Origin: Theodoxus fluviatilis
Taxonomy: Eukaryota; Mollusca; Gastropoda; Cycloneritida; Neritidae
Reading direction: 5' to 3'
NCBI GenBank assembly: GCA_034096865.1
Contig: JAWQFJ010025845.1
Coordinates: 1-19,671, forward strand
DNA length: 19,671 nt
Both the position numbers and the translations under genes were made by a program. The stretch's first letter is position 1. The number at the start of each line of letters is the position of its first letter. Positions 8,191-16,070 of the stretch are shown one piece after another. The notes under the pieces are model-generated. The model worked only from the letters and a program-made list of their open reading frames with translations, ran no database searches and had not been told where the DNA came from.

Positions 8191-9319
8191 GCCTGGATAT
8201 GGCGGTGTACCTGACTTTGTAGGCAGCTTCAGGCCAAACGGTTTAATTCACACCCTTGGTTTTGAGAGCTGTGGGCTTTTTCCGTGAAGCAGTGCTGTAT
8301 GTGATGTATGCAAGTAGACAGCATTACTCCAGACAGAAGCATCACTGTAGACTTGCCTTAACCTACAAAGTCACGTCGCTGTCAACAGAAGTCCAGTCAT
8401 CCCTGGATCCGTGGATGAAGGAGAATTGGACAGGACGATAGCAAACACACCTGGACTGAATGTTCGACACGGAGGATTGACAGCATTAGAAGTATCAGCC
8501 ATCTGGATTCTTGAAGGTGCACGCAGTGTGTAAGGGAGGATTCAGGAAGGGCCGGTGGCCACGGCAGAAAGTATTGGTAAGGGAACACGATGCAAAGGAA
8601 GGACTTTGTAAGAGGACCAGACACGAGTGAAAACATTTCATGAGAGGAAATGTCTTATCTTTCGTCGCCAATGAACATGTAAGAAAAACTCGTGATTTTG
8701 TGTGAAGTGAGAGATTGGCTCAGACTTGACAAAAGTCTGCTGTGGAAAACGCAAGACAGAAACACTCGTAGGCAGTCTCGCTGTGCAAAACCATGGCTCG
8801 AGACGTGACCGAAATTCAGGTCGATGACCAGTCTGTGCTGACTGGTATACGGACGATTGTAGCTGCAGACTGTGGCTCCTGGAAGAACCTCCATGGACGC
8901 CGCTACCGCGTAGCTCCCATCGCGGCCAGGGTGAACACAGGCCTCGATTCATTTTCCTTGTCTCCTGCCCCCGCAGTGCTCTATGGCCCGTCGTCATCAG
9001 ACCCTCGTAAATCCTGGCGGCTATGGCGGCTTGCAGTCCATCGATAAAGCGCGGGCTCTCATCCTGTGTGAGTCTTGCCCCCTGGCTGTGTCCTCTGTCA
9101 ACTCGTCCCCATCGCCCCTGTCCTGTCCCTGTCTGTCTGCACCAGTTGTCCTTCCCACCGCCACGCTTTGCTCCCTGTCCTTCCGCCATCGCTGCGGGCG
9201 TGTTTGTCTTCTTGCCGTCCAAGTGCCGTCCTCAATCCATCCCCATCCACTTCCTGATCTGTATCCAGGCTTTTGTGTACCTGGGTTTTTGTGGCCTCAC
9301 GCATTCCTCTACTATGGAC
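8191..9319. other. single-copy interval, no recognised gene
   Basis: The longest repeat-free stretch in the left half. A 194-codon minus-strand frame (8638-9222) and overlapping plus-strand frames at 8793-9047 and 8983 onward show no recognisable motif, signal peptide or domain. Overlap of open frames on both strands and compositional continuity argue against coding. A real gene with exons here cannot be excluded, but I cannot support one. Confidence 0.5.
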
Positions 9320-9427
9320 GCTCTCTCTCTCTGTGTCTCTCTCTCTCTGTGTCTCTCTCTCTGTCTCTCTCTTTCTCTCTCTCTCCATCTCTCTCTCTCT
9401 GTCCATCTCTCTGCCTCTCTCTCTCTG

Positions 9428-9467
<40 letters not shown>

Positions 9468-9601
9468 CATCTGTCTCTCTCTCTGCCTCTCTCTCTCTGC
9501 CTCTCTCTATTTCTATTTCTCTCTCTCTCTCTTTCTCTGCCTCTCTCTCTCTGTCTCTCTCTCTGTCTCTCTCTCTGTCTCTGTCTCTCTCTCTGTCTCT
9601 G

Positions 9602-9633
<32 letters not shown>

Positions 9634-9687
9634 TGTCTCTCTCTCTCTCTCTCTCTCCATCTCTCTCTCTGTCCATCTCTCTCTCTG

Positions 9688-9727
<40 letters not shown>

Positions 9728-9841
9728 CCTCCATCTCTCTCTCTCTCTCTGCCTCTCTCTATTTCTATTTCTCTCTCTCTTTCTCTGCCTCTCTCTCTCT
9801 CTCTGTCTCTCTCTCTGTGTCTATGTCTCTCTCTCTCTCTC
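9320..9841. repeat. CT microsatellite with TCTG and TTTC interruptions
   Basis: Pyrimidine tract of CT dinucleotides broken by CTGTCTCT, CTGCCTCT and CCCTCCAT. A block with CCCTCCATC, then CTGCCTCTCTC, then CTATTTCTATTTCTCTC, then TTTCTCTGCC appears twice (about 9408-9545 and 9675-9795), so part of the tract was duplicated as a segment of about 250 bp. All long Ser/Leu and Arg/Glu open frames across it are repeat translations. Confidence 0.95.
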
Positions 9842-9879
9842 GTTCTGAATCAAAGATTTGAAGGGTAGTAGGATGGATG

Positions 9880-10046
9880 GTGTTGTACGTCTTATCAGCC
9901 TTTATAGGCTATGTAAGGCCATTAAGCACGAAAACCACTAGAACAGTTTAGAGTAAACGTATGTCCCTAGTTATTCGCCTCTTACGAATCGCGTAGGGAG
10001 ACGCGCTGGGTCAATTCTTACTCCGAACCCGCAGGGGGTAGGTTAG
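9880..10046 (-). mobile_element. SINE copy 1 (Nin-DC-like core), 5'-truncated
   Basis: Read on the minus strand, this element starts in a CCCCCTGCGGGTTCGGAGT segment, passes through TTCGTAAGAGGCGAATAACT (9971-9988 on plus), and ends with GTGCTTAATGGCCTTACATA followed by GCCTATAAAGGCTGATAAGA and CGTACAACACC. The GTAAGAGGCGA core resembles the Nin-DC central domain shared by SINEs in abalone and other animals (identified from memory). No convincing tRNA-like head with A and B boxes is seen, so it is probably 5'-truncated. The 3' tail matches that of the LINE fragment at 4352-4405. Boundaries are approximate. Confidence 0.6.
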
Positions 10047-10077
10047 TAGGAGATAACTTGACGTCAACTACTGAGAT

Positions 10078-10293
10078 TTAAACTCTCCCGTTTGCGAAGG
10101 CAAAGAGGATGAAGAACATCTTCTCTGCAAATATTTGGCCCACGATGATTTGAGCTAAAAAGTATCTCTGGTATAGGTTGCTTAAGAAATACAACATGCC
10201 CGTGTGTTTAGTCATTGTGCAGGGATATGCCGTGAGAACAGTGGATCCTCCGCCATGTAGAGTCATCACGCCTTCAAATAGCGTAGACGTGAA
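10078..10293 (-). other. exon-like open frame, weak SLC45-like similarity
   Basis: A minus-strand frame of about 71 codons preceded by a good acceptor-like sequence (TCCTTTCTTCTCCTAG, then TTC at 10293) and ending at TAA (10078-10080). The translation is hydrophobic, with segments around LYFLSNLYQRYFLAQIIVGQ and MFFILFAFANG that could span a membrane. The stretch YFLAQIIVG followed by ANG resembles the last part of SLC45 sugar/proton symporters (YFLAQILVS...ANG in the vertebrate members, from memory). It could be an internal exon (weak GTTTAA donor), a terminal exon, or a decayed copy. No neighbouring exon is found in the window. SINE copy 1 lies just downstream in the same orientation. The match is short and may be chance. 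Confidence 0.22.
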
Positions 10294-10524
10294 CTAGGAG
10301 AAGAAAGGAATCCTGAATAATGGCCATTGGGCTGTTTGGCTCTGTGGCAAAACCTGACAATCATTCTTTTCATAGAGTTCTGCAATGGACCGATGGGCCT
10401 GGCTATAAAGTAGTTCAAGTTCTGTCTCAGATCCATGAGTCTTAGACTGGAGTCGTTGTTGCATGAGTGCCAACATCCTCTCTCACGCCTCACACGATCC
10501 ACACTCCACGTATCCATCCTAGCA

Positions 10525-10527
<3 letters not shown>
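10294..10527. other. single-copy spacer
   Basis: Unique sequence. Minus-strand open frames (about 60-83 codons) show no known motif. Its left end supplies the acceptor-like pyrimidine tract of the exon-like frame at 10078-10293. Confidence 0.4.

Positions 10528-10602
<75 letters not shown>
10528..10602. repeat. CA dinucleotide microsatellite
   Basis: About 37 AC units with two GCAC interruptions near 10559-10563. CA repeats of this kind can form left-handed Z-DNA. Translated open frames through it are meaningless. Confidence 0.97.
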
Positions 10603-10604
<2 letters not shown>

Positions 10605-10724
10605 TCCTGATATGAGCACACAGCGGACAGAAGCTGGGGCCTTGCTCCTTAGCACTCACGGCCTCCATGCCTCAGCCCTCAGGCAGCCTCGCCATCCACT
10701 CCCTGGAGAGGACGATGAAAGTAG

Positions 10725-10902
10725 ATGAATGGAGATGTACGGTCTTTCAGCATTTGTAGGCTATGTAGGGCTACTGACCACGAGAGTTACTGGAGTGAGA
10801 ACCAGTCAAGATACGATGCCCTGAGTTATTCGCCTCTTACGAATTGCAGAGGGAGGCGAAGTGAGTCTTTGCTTACCCCCAACCCACAGGAGGTCTATTT
10901 TT
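10725..10902 (-). mobile_element. SINE copy 2 (Nin-DC-like core), fused to a satellite
   Basis: A second copy of the element at 9880-10046, same orientation. The plus-strand blocks TTTGTAGGCTATGTAGGGCT (tail) and GAGTTATTCGCCTCTTACGA (core) align with copy 1 in order and spacing. Divergence between the copies is substantial, so they are separate old insertions and not a recent duplication. The segment corresponding to CCCCTGCGGGTTCGG in copy 1 is here the first unit of the 28-bp tandem array that runs on to 11254. Confidence 0.6.
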
Positions 10903-11254
10903 ACCCCCAACCCACAGGGGGTCTATTCTTACCCCCAACCCACAGGAGGTCTATTCTTACCCCAAGCCACAGAGACTATATTCTTATCCCAACACACATT
11001 GGTCTATTCTTACCCCAAACGACAGGGGGTCTATTCTTACCCCAAACGACAGGGGGTCTATTCTTACCTCCATCCCACAGGGGGGTATGTTCTTACCCCT
11101 TACCCACAAGAGATCTATTCGTACCCCCAAACGACATGGGGTCTAATTTATCCTCAACACACACAGGGGGTCAATTCTTACCCCCAACCCACAGGGGGTC
11201 AATTCTTACCCCCAACCCACAGGGGGTCTATTCTTACCCCCAACCCGGAGGAGG
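10875..11254. repeat. 28-bp minisatellite derived from the SINE, 14 units
   Basis: Units begin ACCCCCAACCCACAGGGGGT and end CTATTCTT. Starts are at 10875, 10903, 10931, 10959, 10986, 11012, 11039, 11066, 11095, 11123, 11150, 11180, 11208 and 11236, so lengths are 26-30 bp. The same segment exists once in SINE copy 1 (plus strand CAATTCTTACTCCGAACCCG then CAGGGGG, about 10013-10038). The array therefore arose by tandem amplification of SINE sequence next to copy 2. The open frames over it ([15 protein letters not shown] peptides) are repeat translations. Confidence 0.92.
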
Positions 11255-11339
11255 CTACTCCATGAGAGACAGATGCGTGGTGGAGGCAGCGTAGAGTTTG
11301 TCTTGTCTTGCTGCTGTCTCCTCCGGTCTGCAATTGTTC

Positions 11340-11572
11340 CTTGATTGACTGACGGATGAATGGATGGACTGACTACTGGATGAATGGATGAATAAATGAA
11401 TGGATGGACTGGCGGATGGATGGATGGATGGATTGGCGGATGGATGGATGGATGGATTGGCGGATGGATGGATGGATGGATGGATTGGCGGATGGATGGA
11501 TGGATGGATAAATGAGTGCATGGGTGGATGGACTGACGGATGGATGGATGGATGGATTGATGGATTGGTGGC
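11340..11572. repeat. GGAT tetranucleotide array with GGATTGGC spacers
   Basis: GGAT repeats interrupted at fairly regular intervals by GGATTGGCGGAT, giving a higher-order period of about 28-32 bp in the middle (roughly 11409-11500). Minor ACTGACGGAT forms lie at both edges. Open frames of Trp-Met-Asp-Gly or Ile-His-Pro-Ser on the two strands are repeat translations. Confidence 0.94.
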
Positions 11573-11687
11573 TGGTTGCTTAATTGGTTTATTTGGTTTG
11601 ATTAGATTTGATAAAATTTGCTCGCTCGCTTGTTTGCTTGCTTACTTGACAGATTGTGGGTAGGGGGAAGGAGATGCCAGCGGTACA

Positions 11688-11806
11688 TGCATAGCAGAGG
11701 ACAGGGTGCTGCCTGTATGTACGGCCAGGCTACAGCAGCGAGGGTGCATGGCAGAGGACAGGGCGCTGCCTGTATGTACGGCCAGGCTACAGCAGCGAGG
11801 GTGCGA
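11688..11806. repeat. 57-bp tandem duplication, 2 copies
   Basis: GCAGAGGACAGGGTGCTGCC at 11694 recurs at 11751 with one change (GGGCGC). The copies stay nearly identical through CTACAGCAGCGAGGGTGC, giving a period of 57 bp. It appears to be an early-stage tandem duplication. Confidence 0.93.
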
Positions 11807-12036
11807 AGAGGGACGGGAGAACCCAAGACGTAATGGAGAAAGCAGGCAGAGTTTTTCTTCATCTCCTGCAAGGCGCGTGGAATGGGGGTGCTGAGATGAT
11901 GAGGACTTGATGGAGACTACGTCGGCTTCGCGCTTGGGAGAACTCAGCGACCCCTAGCGTCGAAATTTCCCCTCTTTCCCTCGGTGTCTCCTGCCTTTGA
12001 TAGTGTCCATCAGAAACCATTTTGTTGTCCTGTAGG

Positions 12037-12039
<3 letters not shown>
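11807..12039. other. single-copy spacer
   Basis: Unique sequence up to the CT repeat. A short peptide AFDSVHQ near 11993-12013 recalls an RT motif but has no supporting context. No gene is recognised. Confidence 0.4.
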
Positions 12040-12079
<40 letters not shown>

Positions 12080-12127
12080 TCTCCACCATCCCACACCCCC
12101 ATCTCTCTCTCTCTCTCTCACTCACTC

Positions 12128-12175
<48 letters not shown>

Positions 12176-12190
12176 CCACCCCACACCCCC
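12040..12190. repeat. CT microsatellite with duplicated CCACCATCCCACACCCCCAT insert
   Basis: CT dinucleotides with CACT interruptions. A non-CT insert close to CCACCATCCCACACCCCCAT occurs at about 12082-12101 and again (CCACCACC form) at about 12172-12191, about 90 bp apart. The array thus has a second-order duplication. Confidence 0.93.
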
Positions 12191-12279
12191 ATTTCCCTTC
12201 CAGTGGCTGGAGATGGGCAGGGAAGGGAGTGGTACGTAATCATTGCCAGCGCAGAACAAAAGCGTCCAAGATCTGATTA

Positions 12280-12470
12280 AAGACGGGGGTGCTGGGGGCG
12301 GGGGAGGGCCGTGGTGCTGCCCCCTGGTGATTAATTCGATGAGGCAAAGACGATTAGGTGGCGGGGACGCTCTACATCAAAGCGGCCGCCGCCCTGCAGC
12401 CTCCGTCCAATCGCGGGGGCTGTGCCGCCATGCTAATTGTATCAGCGCCTGAATAAAGGAAGATTTGTTG
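12280..12470. promoter_or_regulatory. candidate cis-regulatory element
   Basis: Within about 190 bp there is a CTCF-like word (GCTGCCCCCTGGTGA, 12316-12330), homeodomain-type cores (GATTAATT, GATTAG, CTAATTG), a CCAAT in GTCCAATCGCG, and a GCGGCCGC-containing CpG-dense run. It looks like single-copy regulatory DNA rather than coding sequence. No binding or conservation can be shown from the sequence alone. Confidence 0.22.
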
Positions 12471-13140
12471 CGGCCAGGGTAGGCGTGGGCACACAGAGGA
12501 CCGCGATCGCCCAACAAGGGTAAACATTTGTCACCCAAGCCTCGTTCCTTATCGCGGCAGTCGTGGCGAGACGGAAGGTCCCGAGGCGGGGAGGAGAGAT
12601 GAGAAGACGGGGAGAGGGAGAAGGGAACGGGGAATGAGGATGGAGAGAAAAAAGGTGGAGAGGGCAGAGAAGGAGAGAGAGAAGGGGAAGGACGATGAAG
12701 TCAGTCGCCAGTCGGAATTCCATGAAGTCCAGATTGAGCGCTTGGAATGAAAAGGGGAAAAATGAAGACGGAGCGCGGAGGAAAAAACTGCAGGCGTAGA
12801 AAAACCACCGTTTGGCAGGAACGTGGAGCCTGCGGCAGGGGTTGAATTGAAATACTTCTCTCAGCGCACCCCCCTCCCCTCCTCTTCTCCATTCCCCCGT
12901 CCCCCGTCCGTTTCTTCTCTCCCACCCACGTCTCCCCTGTCCGCATTTTCTACGTTGCTCGGAAGCTTTTAGTGGAAACACGCGTGGGTTTATTGCGAGA
13001 GTCGCTTGTCGTGGTTGATACGGGGGACGACAGTTGAGCGATGTATTTATTTCTCTGGTTCCGTCGAGTGCTTTCCACTCATGAGGCGTTGATAAAGTGG
13101 AGAGTGCAATGTGACACGGCTGTTAGAGGGCGCTGTCTAC

Positions 13141-13182
13141 GTCACGTGGTGTGGGGACGGGGGAACTCCACGCTGACGTCAC
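13141..13182. promoter_or_regulatory. E-box and palindromic CRE cluster
   Basis: GTCACGTGGT (CACGTG at 13143-13148) lies about 25 bp from a full palindromic cAMP response element TGACGTCA (13174-13181), in CpG-rich DNA. The pair fits bHLH-zip and CREB/ATF sites found in animal promoters. No transcript is identified nearby. Confidence 0.25.
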
Positions 13183-13651
13183 AGGCGTGGCGCTGACTTT
13201 CGTCCCTATCGCCTTGGGACGTGGCCTGGCGGTGCAGTCGCGGCGCATTTTCTTGCCGTCGCCTCCTTTCTCCGCCCGTGCTCCGCCGTCGTGGGCAAGG
13301 GCTCCTGGGACGGCGTGGGAGACAGTTGGTCGTGGAGCTGCAGGCGGAACGCCGTGGTCCCCGGAGTGAAAGGCGCGAGGTCTGACTGGCCGTGTTCACC
13401 ATCGGGTCTGCTTAGGGTCGCGTCCATTAAACTTTGACGAAAACATCGACCGCAGTGTGAAGCTGTCCTCGCGCCTCCCCCCCCCCCTCCCCCCTCCAGG
13501 CACGCCTGCAAGCCAGGGCTGCTGATGCATTGTCGACACGGAAGGAGTCCACGGCTGTTTTCCTCTGTTTCTGCCCTGTCCTCGTGACTTCACTTGTGTC
13601 ACCGTTCCGTTTTGTCTTCTGTCAGGCTCCGCGAAGTTTCAACCTGCCACT

Positions 13652-14164
13652 GATATCAGGCAGCAGTGGCGATGGGTCTGTGGCCTGAAATGATATCAGG
13701 CAGCAGTGGCGATGGTCAGTGGCCTGAAATGATATCAGGCAGCAGTGGCGATGGTCAGTGGCCTGAAATGATATCAGGCAGCAGTGGCGATGGTCAGTGG
13801 CCTGAAATGATATCAGGCAGCAGTGGCGATGGGTCAGTGGCCTGAAATGATATCAGGCAGCAGTGGCGATGGGTCTGTGGCCTGAAATGATATCAGGCAG
13901 CAGTGGCGATGGGTCTGTGGCCTGAAATGATATCAGGCAGCAGTGGCGATGGTCTGTGGCCTGAAATGATATCAGGCAGCAGTGGCGATGGGTCTGTGAC
14001 CTGAAATGATATCAGGCAGCAGTGGCGATGGTCTGTGGCCTGAAATGATATCAGGCAGCAGTGGCGATGGTCTGTGGCATGAAATGATATCAGGCAGCAG
14101 TGGCGATGGGTCTGTGGCCTGAAATGATATCAGGCAGCAGTGGCGATGGTCTGTGGCCTGAAAT
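13652..14164. repeat. 39/40-bp minisatellite, about 13 units
   Basis: Each unit starts GATATCAGGCAGCAGTGGCG and continues ATGG(G)TCTGTGGCCTGAAAT. Units are 39 or 40 bp depending on GG or GGG after GAT, and have either TCTGTGG or TCAGTGG. TCAGTGG units are clustered in the left half, so a local subfamily spread. One unit has GACCTG and one GCATG. High identity suggests recent expansion. Confidence 0.97.
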
Positions 14165-14170
14165 GCAACA

Positions 14171-14359
14171 TTGTTGAAGTAGAAGGTCACAAGATTTGAC
14201 GGTCGCGGGAGTTGAAGGTCGCAGGAGTTGAAGGTCGTTGGAATAGAAGGTCATTAGATTTGAAGGTCATTTAAGTAGAAGGTCATTGGAATAGAAGGTC
14301 ATTAAATTTGAAGGTCGTTGGAATAAAAGGTCATTAGCTTTGATGGTTGTTGGAGTTGA
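14171..14359. repeat. 16-bp minisatellite carrying AGGTCA half-sites
   Basis: About 11 copies of a 16-bp unit of the form GAAGGTCATTGGAATA or GAAGGTCATTAGATTT. AGGTCA occurs at 14184, 14248, 14264, 14280, 14296 and 14328, with AGGTCG or CGGTCG variants at 14200, 14216, 14232 and 14312, all in exact 16-bp register. The array starts straight after the 39/40-bp array. Confidence 0.9.
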
Positions 14360-14397
14360 TTGCTGCCAGCCACAATACTCGTGACGATACGGGCCGA

Positions 14398-14451
14398 GGA
14401 GAGGGGGGAGGGGGGGGGGGGGGGTAAGAGGGGAGGGGGGGAGGGGGGGGG
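14398..14451. repeat. poly-G/GGGA tract
   Basis: G runs of up to about 14 bases with single A, TAA or AGA interruptions. It satisfies the G-quadruplex rule many times over. Homopolymer lengths in such tracts are often unreliable in assemblies. Confidence 0.88.
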
Positions 14452-15230
14452 CAACGATTTGAATGAAGCACACACTTCAGATGAAGACAAGCTATTGAAA
14501 AAGAAGTAAGCATGGAACATCTGAACAGTCCTATCTCCGCGCGCTCGTACAGTTGGTGTCGGGAAATGACAAGAAGAGAGCCAACTCCACGTGGCTGAAT
14601 AAGCAACAGCGAGTAATTTTCTGTACAGCCACACCATATTTCACGGATGGCTGAAGTTAGCTGATGACTATGCATACACCTCTGCTGCTCGCCCGCCCCT
14701 CGGGGTCTGGCGTCCAGACACACGTAGCATGGCAACTCCGTGTTTATGTATGACGACACTACTCTGGACTTTTCATGCCCCTTAAAATAGCTTGAAGGAA
14801 CAGAGACCTCGTATGGTCCTTGTTATCTAAGTAACACCTTGGATGTTTTTTCTTTGTCTCCAACCAAAGTGCACGTTGGTAAGAAACTTTAGTCAAATGA
14901 AAAGACCTCCAACAAGGAATTCGTTTTGGTAACGTCTTTCATCTCGTCTTGCTTGGAGGTCGCTGACTTCTCCCTCATTATTGTGGCGCCACCTCGCGGC
15001 GACTGGTGCTGTTTCTGTAAAGAGCTCTGCGTCCTGGAGCCTGGAATCCCCTCCTTGCCTTGCCACGCCCTCCCCGGAGGCTGGCGGGACCTGGTGCCCC
15101 TCCGTCATGGCCAGTGCCAGGGGAGTCTGCAGAGCAGGCGCGCTGTCCAAGTAGGACTCCAGGGACACCAATGACTGTCAGAGCGGGACTGCAGCCCTGG
15201 GGGACGTGTCTTTTGTCAGTCCCGGTTTCT
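14452..15230. other. single-copy interval
   Basis: Unique sequence. A minus-strand frame at 14893-15171 (92 codons) overlaps a plus-strand frame at 14926-15174, and neither has a known motif. The segment GGCGCCACCTCGCGGC (14985-15000) resembles an invertebrate CTCF site (GCGCCACCT core). No gene is supported. Confidence 0.45.
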
Positions 15231-15959
15231 GTGTCTCCACCGCTGTCACAGTGCTGTGTAGTGTGTCTCCACCGCTGTCACAGTGCTGTGTAATGTGTCT
15301 CCACCGCTGTCATAGTGCTGTGTAGTGTCTCCACCGCTGTCTCAGTGCTGTGTAGTGTCTCCACCGCTGTCACAGTGCTGTGTAGTGTGTCTCCATCGCT
15401 GTCACAGTGCTGTGTAGTGTGTCTCCACCGCTGTCACAGTGCTGTGTAGTGTGTCCCCACCGCTGTCACAGTGCTGTGTAGTGTGTCTCCACCGCTGTCA
15501 CAGTGCTGTGTAGTGTGTCTCCACCGCTGTCACAGTGCTGTGTAGTGTGTCTCCACCGCTGTCACAGTGCTGTGTAGTGTGTCCCCACCGCTGTCACAGT
15601 GCTGTGTAGTGTGTCCCCACCGTTGTCACAGTGATGTGTAGTGTGTCCCCACCGCTGTCACAGTGCTGTGTAGTGTGTCTCCATCGCTGTCACAGTGCTG
15701 TGTAGTGTGTCTCCACCGCTGTCACAGTGCTGTGTAGTGTGTCCCCACCGCTGTCACAGTGCTGTGTAGTGTGTCTCCACCGCTGTCACAGTCCTGTGTA
15801 GTGTGTCTCCACCGCTGTCACAGTCATGTGTAGTGTGTCTCCACCGCTGTCACAGTGCTGTGTAGTGTGTCTCCACCGCTGTCACAGTGCTGTGTAGTGT
15901 GTCCCCACCGCTGTCACAGTGCTGTGTAGTGTGTCTCCACCGCTGTCACAGTGCTGTGT
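15231..15959. repeat. 32-bp minisatellite, about 23 units
   Basis: The unit is GTGTCTCCACCGCTGTCACA followed by GTGCTGTGTAGT. Two units near 15330-15360 lack a GT (30 bp). The GTGTCCCC variant recurs in several non-adjacent units, and rare forms are CCATCGC, GTGATG and GTCATG. Variant spread suggests unequal exchange. The array runs directly into G-rich DNA. Confidence 0.97.
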
Positions 15960-15970
15960 GAGATTAGAAA

Positions 15971-16070
15971 CGGTGGTGGGGGGGCGTGAGGGGGGGGGGG
16001 CGTCTGGGGGGGGGGGGGGGGGGGGGGGGTGAGGGGTTGGGAGGGGGGAGCGAAGGCTGGTGTGGTGGTG
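15971..16070. repeat. G-rich tract with 24-G homopolymer
   Basis: Contains G runs of 7, 11 and 24 (16006-16029) and GGGG/GGGAGGGGGG blocks. Strong G-quadruplex potential. The matching Pro/Thr frame on the minus strand is a repeat translation. Such a run is a common place for sequencing dropout. Confidence 0.9.

Larger units (their letters stand above)
12191..13651. other. long single-copy, CpG-rich interval
   Basis: The largest compact non-repetitive block. It contains the candidate regulatory segments at 12280-12470 and 13141-13182, a purine-rich stretch around 12590-12700, a mixed-sequence middle, and a C-rich run with CCTCCAG near 13475-13499 that resembles a splice acceptor. Open frames occur on both strands (up to 179 codons on minus at 12442-12981), but none has a recognisable domain. 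This could be a promoter or 5' region of a gene lying outside, but no exon is supported. Confidence 0.45.

Noticed and set aside
8638..9222. 194-codon minus-strand frame as a gene
   Set aside because: No domain or motif, it overlaps plus-strand open frames of similar size, and the composition is like the surrounding non-coding DNA.
11985..12030. Reverse transcriptase motif AFDSVHQ
   Set aside because: Only about seven residues match. Upstream and downstream residues do not fit an RT and the frame runs into a CT repeat, so it is probably chance.
14893..15171. 92-codon minus-strand frame as an exon
   Set aside because: There is an equally long frame on the opposite strand, no recognisable motif and no convincing splice sites.
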